From: Rhizobium pisi
GTDB taxonomy: Bacteria > Pseudomonadota > Alphaproteobacteria > Rhizobiales > Rhizobiaceae
DNA length: 64,000 bases
Assembly: GCF_003938655.1 (NCBI RefSeq)
Contig: NZ_RJJT01000006.1
Location: 1-64,000 of the forward strand
Direction of reading: 5' to 3'
The translations under genes and the position numbers were made by a program. Position 1 is the stretch's first letter, and the number at the start of each line of letters is the position of its first letter. Below are positions 17,857 through 25,720 of the stretch, one piece after another. The notes beneath the pieces were generated by a model. It was not told the origin of the DNA. It saw only the letters and a program-made list of their open reading frames with translations, and did not search any database.

Positions 17857-20373
17857 TTACGAGGCCGCGCGCCGAGGCTGCCTGCCCGGTATCTCCAAAT
17901 GTACCGCGTCTCCCCGCACAGACCAGTCCGAAGGGCGAAGAATACGGCCTTCAGCGCGCACGGTGCCGTCCTCTTCGAAGACGACTTGGCCATAATCCGG
18001 ATCGACGACGATCAGTGCGCCCTCGTCGTCCCGGCGGGCCGAAAGCCCGGCGAAACGTGCCTGTATGCCGTCAAGGCCGCCGTCGCGATCGAGATCGGAG
18101 AGACGAACGATCCAGCGGCTTTTTCGGCCGGCGAGCCTAAGCTCCATACCGGTCGTCGGGCCCTCCTTCACCGGCGTCAATGCTCCGCTGCCGATCAGCA
18201 TCGTTAGACCGTTGCCGGAGCGGGCAAGCGCCAGATTGCCGTCAACTGCGGTTTCGTCGAAGGCCTCGACAGGGAACCAGGCATGGGTGAAATCCGGCTG
18301 GCCTTCATGGATCTCGAAATCGAGGATCGCCAGATTGCGATACTGGTGCACGCGCGGCAGCGTTCCGCAGCCGCCCCAGAAGCTCGGCCGGCCGTAGCCG
18401 AACTGGATGGTTTCCCCGGGATGGTTGATCCAGATCTGCGCTTCCGGCCGGGCGCCCAGGCGCAAATGCAGCACCGTCTCCTGATAGCCCCAGGCGCCTG
18501 GCCGATAATGTGCGATGGTGCCGAGCGCGGTATCGCGCGTCTTGTAGTGGTAGAGCGCGGCGAAGCGGTTCTCACCCTGGGAAAAGGTCCATTCCTGCGC
18601 GTCGTCGGATTGATGCGCGGCTATTTCGGCCAGCGTCTCGGGGAAACGCAGGCCGTGATCGCGAATGCAGACGGCGAGCTGCGGTAGGGCGTGGACGCGC
18701 CGGCTGTACCAGCCACGGCCCCAGAGAAGGCGGGCGATGGCTGACAGTTCGACCGAGCGGCCGGGTCGTAGCGTGTGTTCGTAGGAGCGGCCCTGGCTGC
18801 CGGTCAGCATGCCATGATGGGCCGAGCGGGCGACGATCTCTATCAGGCGGACGATGCTGGCGCTCGCCCGAGCACGGATCGTTTCGTCAGGCGCGCAGGC
18901 GGCCAACGCCGTCAGGCCCTTGAGGTCGATCGGGAAATAGGGAACGGAATTCCACTCGGCCATTTCCCAGCGCTCGAAATGATCAAGCCAGGCGCGCACG
19001 CGCTGCTCGCCGACCTTCATCTGCTCGACGCCGGTGCGGCCGGAACGGACGAAGACGGCGTTGGGGAAAAGCCTGCCGCCGAGATAGGCGGCGGTATGGA
19101 AAAGAAGCGCGTGGTTTTCCGAAAAATACCATTGAACGTCGTTGCCCGGCTCGTCCATCCAATAGCGATAGCGGAGAACGGCCTGCTCGATCCTTTCCCG
19201 CAGACCCGGCGACAGCAGATCACTCCAGCGCGTATAGGCAAATAGCAGCGGCACGAGCACGAAATCAGCACAGTCGTGACAATCCTCGATGACCGGCAGC
19301 ATGGCCGAGATCATCGCCTCGGTCTCCTCGCCGCCCTGCCCTAGCGCCAGGCGCGCAAAAGCGCAGACCGTGTCAGGCTCGGAATGCGCCGCGACCTCGG
19401 CAAGCGCCTCGGCGACGCGGTCATCCAGCGCAGCGGGCGCTTCTCCCTGAGGATGACAGATTTCGACGCCGAGCGTGCGGCCGATGGAAAACTCGTCGGC
19501 CTTGAAGGCGATCCGGAAATGGCGGAAATCGGCCGGCATCCGCTCCGAGGTGCCGAGATCAAGCCTTGTCGCCCCTTTCTCCAGTTCGAAATCATAGTCG
19601 AAACGTTCGGTCGACATGAAGTCGCCTTCGATCTCGACATGGCAGGTCAACGCCACCGGCAGCGGTTTGGGGAAAAGGATCGTTACATCTTCGCCGAAAT
19701 AAGCGGTGCGGTCGAACCTGATCCCTTCGAGGATCGCTTCAAGCGCATCCGCATCACCGGCCGCGACGGGAACCGGAACCGACGTTTCGACCTCCGGCCC
19801 TTCGAGATAATCCAGCTGGAAATAGAAACGGGCGTCGCGCTCGGCGAGATCGTCGAAATAGATGAGGATCTCATTGAGGCCGGCCGCCAGCTCGGCCTCG
19901 AAGACCTGTTGGGCCTCGAGGTTGCGCTCGTAGGGCGCCATGAAGCCCTGTTCGTCACCGTTGACGAAGAGGATTGCGCCGCCACAGGTCGACAGGCGAA
20001 GCGTGGCAGGCCCCGCCGATCGGGCATCCAGAAAGGTGCGCGCCCAGCAGCCGATGCGCGTCGGGCGAAACCAGAAACCGGACAGGTCGACACGCGGGGA
20101 CGCGAAGGGAAGCCACCAGCGGGTGGCCTCGAATTCGGCGGCCGGTTGCGGCCGCCGTCCTGAGAATGCTTGCTTGAATTCGGTGCGGCAAGGATATTCA
20201 TGAGGAATGAAGTTCTTCGTCTTGGTGACGAAGAAGAACGGATCCATCCTGCCTTCCATCGGACGGTCGGCGACGTCATAACGCTCCTGCCACAGGTGGG
20301 CGAGCTGCCAATAGACGATCGGGTTATTCTTCGCGGTTGCACGACGGAGATAGGATTGCTGCTCGGCGGCCAT
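17857..20373 (-). CDS. Unrecognised 838-residue protein of a sugar operon, possible carbohydrate-active enzyme
   Basis: No confident family. What is visible: no signal peptide, so probably cytoplasmic; residues about 85-190 read like a jelly-roll domain ('FWFRPTRIGCWARTFLD', 'ATLRLSTCGGAILFVNGDEQGF', 'GLNEILIYFDDL'), the kind of lectin-like module found in front of alpha-L-rhamnosidase-type enzymes; residues about 330-590 are helical and contain 'YFSENHALLFHTAAYLGGRLF' (N420, H421) and 'SQGRSYEH' (526-533), patterns seen in (alpha/alpha)6-barrel hydrolases and lyases; residues 600-838 look beta-rich, with 'NHPGETIQFGYGRPSFWGG'. It is the first gene of the transporter operon, 64 bases before the binding protein gene, and diverges from lacI. 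A glycoside hydrolase or lyase acting on the imported sugar is an inference only. Confidence 0.7.
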   Translation of the reverse strand: MAAEQQSYLRRATAKNNPIVYWQLAHLWQERYDVADRPMEGRMDPFFFVTKTKNFIPHEYPCRTEFKQAFSGRRPQPAAEFEATRWWLPFASPRVDLSGFWFRPTRIGCWARTFLDARSAGPATLRLSTCGGAILFVNGDEQGFMAPYERNLEAQQVFEAELAAGLNEILIYFDDLAERDARFYFQLDYLEGPEVETSVPVPVAAGDADALEAILEGIRFDRTAYFGEDVTILFPKPLPVALTCHVEIEGDFMSTERFDYDFELEKGATRLDLGTSERMPADFRHFRIAFKADEFSIGRTLGVEICHPQGEAPAALDDRVAEALAEVAAHSEPDTVCAFARLALGQGGEETEAMISAMLPVIEDCHDCADFVLVPLLFAYTRWSDLLSPGLRERIEQAVLRYRYWMDEPGNDVQWYFSENHALLFHTAAYLGGRLFPNAVFVRSGRTGVEQMKVGEQRVRAWLDHFERWEMAEWNSVPYFPIDLKGLTALAACAPDETIRARASASIVRLIEIVARSAHHGMLTGSQGRSYEHTLRPGRSVELSAIARLLWGRGWYSRRVHALPQLAVCIRDHGLRFPETLAEIAAHQSDDAQEWTFSQGENRFAALYHYKTRDTALGTIAHYRPGAWGYQETVLHLRLGARPEAQIWINHPGETIQFGYGRPSFWGGCGTLPRVHQYRNLAILDFEIHEGQPDFTHAWFPVEAFDETAVDGNLALARSGNGLTMLIGSGALTPVKEGPTTGMELRLAGRKSRWIVRLSDLDRDGGLDGIQARFAGLSARRDDEGALIVVDPDYGQVVFEEDGTVRAEGRILRPSDWSVRGDAVHLEIPGRQPRRAAS

Positions 20374-20466
20374 GCTTAGCCCACGCGAACCTTGAAATGC
20401 CGGGCAAAACGCCGACGGATGGACTGGCCGTCAAACCGCATCTTCAAAGCCTCCCTGCTCTGTTGC

Positions 20467-20489
20467 TTGTCGCGGACTCCTCGCGACAA
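20467..20489. promoter_or_regulatory. Inverted repeat in the lacI / sugar operon divergent promoter
   Basis: TTGTCGCG (20467-20474) and CGCGACAA (20482-20489) form a perfect 8-bp inverted repeat with a 7-base spacer, in the 182-base gap between the divergent LacI gene and the 838-residue protein gene. This position fits an operator for the adjacent LacI protein. Confidence 0.5.
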
Positions 20490-20508
20490 TTGTGCATAGG
20501 CATTTCAT

Positions 20509-20516
20509 TTGCGCAA
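20509..20516. promoter_or_regulatory. TTGCGCAA palindrome, candidate LacI half-operator centre
   Basis: A perfect 8-bp palindrome with the central CG typical of LacI-family operators, 40 bases before the lacI start codon and inside the same divergent region as the 8-bp inverted repeat at 20467-20489. Short palindromes occur by chance, so this is a candidate only. Confidence 0.35.
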
Positions 20517-20555
20517 TCTGAAAGATTTTTGCATAAAGGAAGAGGGAGTGAGGAG

Positions 20556-21614
20556 ATGCCTATGACGGCGGACCAGAAAAAAGGCAGGCGCACGCGCCTC
20601 GACGACATCGCCGCCAGATGCGGCGTCTCGATCAGCACGGTGTCGCGGGCGCTGGCGGGTGAAAAAGGCGTAAGGCCGGAAATCCGCAAACTGGTGCTGG
20701 AAACGGCGAGCGCCGTCAGCTACGCCTTGCCGGCAAGTGTTGCGGGCAAGAAGGTGATGCTCGTCGCCTCCGGCGCCGCGATGATCGACTATGTTCGCAA
20801 CCAGTTCACGCTTTACGTTCTCGAAGGACTGAATGCGCGTGCATCCGCCCTCGGCATCGAGGTGGCGATGCGCCCCGTCGCTGACAAGGCGGACGAAGCG
20901 CGCGTCATCGCCGAAATGCGTGACGATGCGAGCTTCGGCGGCATGCTGATCCTGACCGTCGACGAGGAGGATATGCTTGCAGCAGCCGCAAATCTTGGAA
21001 AACCCGTCGTGCTCGTCAACAGTGACGATCCCTATATGCGGCTTTCGAGCGTGACGCCCTGCAACCGCTCGGCCGCCTTCATCGCCGCCGAGCGGCTGAT
21101 CAAGGCTGGGCACGAACGCATCTTGTTCATGCTGCGGCCGGGGCGACGGACGATCGAGCGGCGTCTGGAGGGCTGGCGCGATGCCCTGCTGCATCACGGG
21201 CTGAAAGCTGATGCCGATCTGGTGCTCGAAGTCGATGACTGGCTGCCGGAACTCGGCGCCGAGGCGATTGCGCGGCTCGTCCGCGAGAAAGGCCTGTTCT
21301 TCACCGCCGTCCTGACGGCGGGCGACAGCCTTGCCGACGGCGCCGTGCGCGGATTGCAGGCGGCGGGCTATGCCGTGCCACGGGACATCTCGGTCATGGG
21401 CATCGACGACCTGCCGCAGTCAGCCTTTCTCAATCCGCCACTCTCGACGGTGCATATTCCGATGCGCGAACTCGGCGCCACGGCGCTCGACCTGCTGCGT
21501 GACATGATGCTCGGCCTTGCGACGCCGCGGCGGCGCGTCGAGCTTTCCTGTCATCTCGTCGAAAGGGGCAGCGTCGCCGCCTCCAGCCGCCCAACTGCCG
21601 CTGACCAGATTTGA
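20556..21614 (+). CDS. LacI-family transcriptional regulator
   Basis: A 352-residue repressor-type protein. The N-terminal helix-turn-helix and hinge are 'TRLDDIAARCGVSISTVSRALAGEKGVRPEIRKLVLETASAVSYALP', with the TVSRAL recognition segment of the family. The rest is a periplasmic-binding-protein-like sensor domain, ending with the conserved 'DISVMGIDDLPQSAFLNPPLSTVHIPMRELGATALDLL'. Two ATGs, 20556 and 20562, both follow purine-rich ribosome sites; the choice changes the product by two residues. It is divergent from the system 1 sugar operon and probably controls it through the inverted repeats between them. Confidence 0.92.
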   Translation: MPMTADQKKGRRTRLDDIAARCGVSISTVSRALAGEKGVRPEIRKLVLETASAVSYALPASVAGKKVMLVASGAAMIDYVRNQFTLYVLEGLNARASALGIEVAMRPVADKADEARVIAEMRDDASFGGMLILTVDEEDMLAAAANLGKPVVLVNSDDPYMRLSSVTPCNRSAAFIAAERLIKAGHERILFMLRPGRRTIERRLEGWRDALLHHGLKADADLVLEVDDWLPELGAEAIARLVREKGLFFTAVLTAGDSLADGAVRGLQAAGYAVPRDISVMGIDDLPQSAFLNPPLSTVHIPMRELGATALDLLRDMMLGLATPRRRVELSCHLVERGSVAASSRPTAADQI

Positions 21615-21649
21615 GCCGATCGCACGAAGCCGGAGGTTATGCCGACACC

Positions 21650-22179
21650 ATGAAATTCCTGGCAATATCCGGCAGCGCTCGCAGAGCCTCCACCAATACG
21701 GCCATGCTATATGCGCTACAGTCGGTTGCCGGCTCGACGCATACGGTCTCGGTCTATGACCGCGTGGGGGAACTTCCGGTCTTTTCGCCCGATCTGGAAC
21801 TTCCGGAGCCCCGCTTGAAGTGACGGCGCTTGCAAGAGCTATAGCGGATGCAGATGGACTGATCCTGGCCAGTCCCGAATATATCAGATCAATTCCGGGC
21901 GGCCTGAAGAACGCCATCGACTGGCTTGTCTCCCGTAACGAGGTGATCGGCAAACCGATCGTGCTAGCGCATGCATCCCATAGAGGGGATGACATGCTGC
22001 AGCAGCTTCGCGTCGTCCTCGCCACGCTCAGCGATCGATTCAACGAGGAGCTCTTCCTTCGGTTCTACCTGATGAAGCTTTCCCCGGACGAGGTTAGCGA
22101 GCATCTTTCCGAGCCTCGGCATCAGGACGAGATGCGCCGTTTCCTCAACGCTTTCGCAAGCTATTGCAAAGCAGCCTGA
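21650..22179 (+). pseudogene. NADPH-dependent FMN reductase family, frameshifted
   Basis: From the ATG at 21650 the frame encodes the flavodoxin-like start 'MKFLAISGSARRASTNTAML' with the phosphate-binding GSxRxxS loop, and stops at 21823 after 'LELPEPRLK'. A second frame from 21820 continues the same family: 'ADADGLILASPEYIRSIPGGLKNAIDWLVS', the FMN-binding SPEY segment. Adding one base in the CCCC run at 21809-21812 joins the halves as 'EPPLEVTALARAI' into a normal protein of about 176 residues. Either the gene is broken or the run was miscounted. A GTG overlapping the first stop could in theory restart translation, but a separated second half would lack the phosphate loop. Confidence 0.8.
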
Positions 22180-22200
22180 CGTTTTGCAGGTCGATCCCCA

Positions 22201-22944
22201 TCAAGCTTCGATGAAGCTTGCTTCAAAGAGCTCTCGCGCATAGGCATCATGCGTGATGCCGGCCTGCAGATCCTCCTTGGTGAACTCATCCACGAAGCCG
22301 CCGTTCTTCATGATCAGCACCCGGTCGCACATATGCGCGATGACAGCGAGGTCGTGACTGACGAGCAGATAGGTCAGTCCCTTCTCTTCGCGCTGATCAG
22401 CAAGCAGGTTTAGAATTTCTGCCTGGATGGAGACATCAAGCGCCGATGTCGGCTCGTCGAGCAACAGGATCGGCGGTGACAGGATGAGTGCCCGGGCGAT
22501 GGCGACGCGTTGCCTCTGGCCACCGGAAAGCTCGTGGGGAAAACGGCTTGCAAAACTCCCGGGTAAACCGACCTGGATCAGGGCTTTTTCGACCTTGGAC
22601 CAGATATCGGAACGCCGCATGGCGCGCAGCGGCTCAGCCAATGCGGTGCCGATGCGATGACGGGGATGGAGGGATCCATAAGGATCCTGAAACACCATCT
22701 GGGCGATTGTCAGCTCCTCGCGGGAGCGCTTCTTTCCGATCGGCTTTCCGCCGAGCTCGATCTGGCCCGTCCAGCCGTCCTCCATTCCGGCGAGGCAACG
22801 CAGCACCGTCGATTTGCCGCATCCCGACTCGCCGACGATTCCGAGCGTCTCCCCCCGGTTGACCTGAAAGCTAACGCCTCTGACGACATGGTTCCTGTTC
22901 TTGCCCAACGCAAAGGTGACATCCAGATCCTGCACATTGATCAT
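22201..22944 (-). CDS. Peptide-type ABC transporter ATPase, DppF/OppF-like
   Basis: A 247-residue ATPase. Walker A GESGCGKST (around 38), 'MVFQDPYGSLHPRHRIG' (a hallmark of the Opp/Dpp/Nik F-type ATPases), signature [14 protein letters not shown] and Walker B LLLDEPTSALD. It overlaps the D-type ATPase gene by 4 bases and is the last gene of a five-gene peptide-type operon. It is shorter than usual OppF (about 320) because it lacks the C-terminal iron-sulfur/oligopeptide extension, as in NikE-like proteins. Confidence 0.92.
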   Translation of the reverse strand: MINVQDLDVTFALGKNRNHVVRGVSFQVNRGETLGIVGESGCGKSTVLRCLAGMEDGWTGQIELGGKPIGKKRSREELTIAQMVFQDPYGSLHPRHRIGTALAEPLRAMRRSDIWSKVEKALIQVGLPGSFASRFPHELSGGQRQRVAIARALILSPPILLLDEPTSALDVSIQAEILNLLADQREEKGLTYLLVSHDLAVIAHMCDRVLIMKNGGFVDEFTKEDLQAGITHDAYARELFEASFIEA

Positions 22945-23786
22945 TGCGCCGTCTCCAGGTCGAGTTTCGCCCTGTCGAGAACCGCAAGCCGACGAACCGG
23001 GTTCTTCGGGTCGGGCAGCGCTGATATCAGGCCGCGAGTATAGGGATGGCGAGCCTCTTCCAGGCTGGTCAAGGTTTCCACGATCCGGCCGGCATACATG
23101 ACGATGATGCGCTCGCAGAAGGCTGCCACCATGCGAATGTCGTGGCTGATCAGCAGCAGTCCCGAATTGTTCTCTCGCACCAGCTCATCGAGCAGCAGGA
23201 GCACGTCCTTGCGGACGCTGACGTCGAGAGCCGAGGTCGGCTCATCGGCGATCACCAGTTTCGGCCGGGCCAGCAGCATCATCGCGATCATCACCCGCTG
23301 GCCCATGCCGCCTGATATCTGGTGGGGATAGAGCGCCATGACCCGGTCCGGATCGCTGATGCGCACGCGCTCCAGCATGGCGCGGGCAGCATCCTGCGCC
23401 TGATTTCCGCGAAGGCCGAGATGAAGGCGCGCGGATTCGGCGATCTGCTTGCCGATCGAAAGCACCGGATTCAACGAATAGCGCGGGTCCTGCATGATCA
23501 GGGCGATATCCTTGCCGCGAAGCGCGCCCATCTGACGCTCGGTCTTCAGAAGCAAGGAACTGCCGGCAAGATCCAGGCGCTCGGCGGATTGCATGGCGGC
23601 CGGCGGCAGAAGGCGCATGATGGCACGGCCCGTCGTCGATTTGCCGGAGCCGGATTCTCCGACGATCCCGACACGTTCGCGTCCGACGTCGAAACTGACA
23701 TTGGAGACGGCGGGCACGGCGCCCCTTCCGAAACGAACGCTCAATCCCTTAACTGACAGAACGGGCTGCAGATCATGATCTTGCAT
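22941..23786 (-). CDS. Peptide-type ABC transporter ATPase, DppD/OppD-like
   Basis: A 281-residue ATPase. Walker A GESGSGKST, 'IMQDPRYSLNPVLSIGKQI', signature 'ISGGMGQRVMIAMML' (methionine-rich variant of LSGGMRQRV), Walker B LVIADEPTSALD and the C-terminal 'HPYTRGLISALPD' that marks the Opp/Dpp family. The ATG at 23786 (MQDHDLQPVLSVKGL) lies within the end of the permease gene, a 14-base overlap. The longer upstream frame is antisense-like and not used. Confidence 0.9.
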   Translation of the reverse strand: MQDHDLQPVLSVKGLSVRFGRGAVPAVSNVSFDVGRERVGIVGESGSGKSTTGRAIMRLLPPAAMQSAERLDLAGSSLLLKTERQMGALRGKDIALIMQDPRYSLNPVLSIGKQIAESARLHLGLRGNQAQDAARAMLERVRISDPDRVMALYPHQISGGMGQRVMIAMMLLARPKLVIADEPTSALDVSVRKDVLLLLDELVRENNSGLLLISHDIRMVAAFCERIIVMYAGRIVETLTSLEEARHPYTRGLISALPDPKNPVRRLAVLDRAKLDLETAQ

Positions 23787-24675
23787 GGCGGGGATCCAGA
23801 ATGTCGCGCAGAGCATCTCCGGCGATGTTGAAGGCAAGGCTCGTCAGCAGGATTGCGATACCCGGCATGACGGCGACCCACCAGTAATCGAGCATGAATT
23901 TGCGGCCGTTGGAGATCATCGCGCCCCATTCCGGCGCTGGCGGCTGAGCGCCGAGCCCGAGAAAGCCGAGGGAGGCCGCCGTCAGGATGATGCCCGCCAT
24001 GTTGAGCGTCAGGCGAACGATGACCGAGGGAATGCACATGGGCGCGATATAGAGAAGCAGGATGCGCATCGGCGAAGCGCCGTAAAGGCGGGCGGCGACC
24101 ACATAGTCGGCGTTTCGGACGACGAGTGCCTCTGCCCGGGCAAGCCTTGCGATCGGCGGCCATGCGGTGAGCGAGATGGCGATGATCGCCGTGCCCAACC
24201 CCGCGCCGAGTGCCGCGGCAAAGGCGAGCGCCAGGATCAGCGACGGAAAGGAGAGAACGATATCGGTCGCGCGCATCAGAAACGCATCCGTATTGCCGCC
24301 GAAGAAACCCGCGACGACACCGATCAGGAGGCCGATCGGCCCGACGATCAGCGAGACCGCAAGCACGGTCTGAATGGTGATGCGCGTGCCGAAGATGAGG
24401 CGGCTGAGGATATCCCGGCCGAACTCGTCCGTGCCCGCCGGATGAGCGAGGCTTGGAGGCTGCAAGGCATCGCCAAGCGCCTGAATGGTCGGATCATAGG
24501 GCGCCAGAAGCGGCGCGAAAATCGCCACGACGCAGAGGATGCCGAGGACGGCGAAGCCGGCGAGACCAAGCGGCTCGTCGGCCAATTTGCGGCCGGCGCG
24601 CGCAAAGGAGGCGGCAACACGGCTCGGCATGCTTGGAGGCCGGATGCGAATCTCACTGTGGATGGCATCGCTCAT
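23773..24675 (-). CDS. Peptide-type ABC transporter permease, DppC-like
   Basis: A 300-residue permease with a cytoplasmic N-terminus and about six spans. The OppC_N-like start, 'LLAPYDPTIQALGDALQPPSLAHPAGTDEFGRDILSRLIFG', is the diagnostic segment of DppC/OppC proteins. The inner loop facing the ATPase is 'ARAEALVVRNADYVVAARLYGASPMRILLLYI'. Its start overlaps the stop of the DppB-type permease by 4 bases. Confidence 0.93.
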   Translation of the reverse strand: MSDAIHSEIRIRPPSMPSRVAASFARAGRKLADEPLGLAGFAVLGILCVVAIFAPLLAPYDPTIQALGDALQPPSLAHPAGTDEFGRDILSRLIFGTRITIQTVLAVSLIVGPIGLLIGVVAGFFGGNTDAFLMRATDIVLSFPSLILALAFAAALGAGLGTAIIAISLTAWPPIARLARAEALVVRNADYVVAARLYGASPMRILLLYIAPMCIPSVIVRLTLNMAGIILTAASLGFLGLGAQPPAPEWGAMISNGRKFMLDYWWVAVMPGIAILLTSLAFNIAGDALRDILDPRHARS

Positions 24676-25700
24676 CGGGCTGCCTCCCTCATGCGCGGAT
24701 CAAGCACGGCGTAGGCGACGTCGGCCAGGAAGTTCAGCAACATAAAGATGAATCCCACGATAATGGTGGCTGCGACGATGGCGTTCATATCGCCGATCAT
24801 CAGCGCGTTGGTCATGTACTGGCCGATGCCCGGCCAGGAGAAGACGATCTCGGTCACGACAGCGCCTTCGAGCAGCCCGCCATAGGAAATTGCGAGAATG
24901 GTGATCAGCTGCACCGCGATATTCGGCAGGACGTGGCGCAAAATCGTGCCGGTCGGACTCACGCCTTTAGCGCGGGCGGCAATCACATAGTCCTGGCTCA
25001 ACTGCTCCAGCGTGAAGCTGCGGGTCATGCGGGTGATATAGGCCATCGCCGCGTAAGCGAGGATGAAAGCCGGCAGGATGATATGGCCGAGCGCATTCCA
25101 GAAGATTTCCGTCTCGCCCTGCAGCAGGCTGTCGACCAGCAACAGCCCGGTCTGCGGCGTGACGAGACCTTCGTAGAACACGTCGACCCTGCCCGGCCCG
25201 CCGACCCAGTTCAGGCCCGCATAGAAGATGACGAGCCCGACGATGCCGAACCAGAAGACCGGCACCGAATGCCCGACAAGGGCGATCACGCGGGCAAGCT
25301 TATCGATCAGGCTGTCGCGGAAAAGGGCAGCAGTAAGCCCGAGCGGGACGCCGACGAACGTCGAAATGATCACGGCAAGCGTTGCAAGCTCGAACGTCGC
25401 CGGAAAGGCCTGGGCGAGGTCCGCAGAGACCGGATTGCCGGTCAGAGCGGCGGTGCCGAAATCACCATGCGCCAGCCCGTAGAGATAGAGGTAGAATTGC
25501 TGGTAGATCGGGAGATCGAGGCCGAGGCGCGCGCGCATCGCCGCATAGGCGGCGGGATCGGCGAGCTCGCCGACAATCGCCCCGACGGGATCCGTGGGCA
25601 GGACGCGACCGATCACGAAGGTCACACATAGGAGGATGAACAGGCTGACCAGCAGATGCGCCAGGCGTCGGCCAAATTCGGCTGCGGAGAGTTCCTTCAT
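24672..25700 (-). CDS. Peptide-type ABC transporter permease, DppB-like
   Basis: A 342-residue permease. The N-terminal span and 'LPTDPVGAIVG' followed by a loop with 'LGLDLPIYQQFYLYLYGLAHGDFG' are the usual DppB/OppB features. The ATPase-contact loop is 'TRSFTLEQLSQDYVIAARAKGVSPTGTILRHVLPN'. It lies 20 bases downstream of the binding protein gene and couples to the DppC-type gene. Confidence 0.93.
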   Translation of the reverse strand: MKELSAAEFGRRLAHLLVSLFILLCVTFVIGRVLPTDPVGAIVGELADPAAYAAMRARLGLDLPIYQQFYLYLYGLAHGDFGTAALTGNPVSADLAQAFPATFELATLAVIISTFVGVPLGLTAALFRDSLIDKLARVIALVGHSVPVFWFGIVGLVIFYAGLNWVGGPGRVDVFYEGLVTPQTGLLLVDSLLQGETEIFWNALGHIILPAFILAYAAMAYITRMTRSFTLEQLSQDYVIAARAKGVSPTGTILRHVLPNIAVQLITILAISYGGLLEGAVVTEIVFSWPGIGQYMTNALMIGDMNAIVAATIIVGFIFMLLNFLADVAYAVLDPRMREAAR

Positions 25701-25720
25701 GATCGGCTGCCTCGGGGGTA

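Noticed and set aside
16491..18140. 549-codon open frame on the + strand opposite the sugar-binding protein
   Set aside because: Antisense to a signal-peptide-bearing binding protein with a good ribosome site; no recognisable domain.
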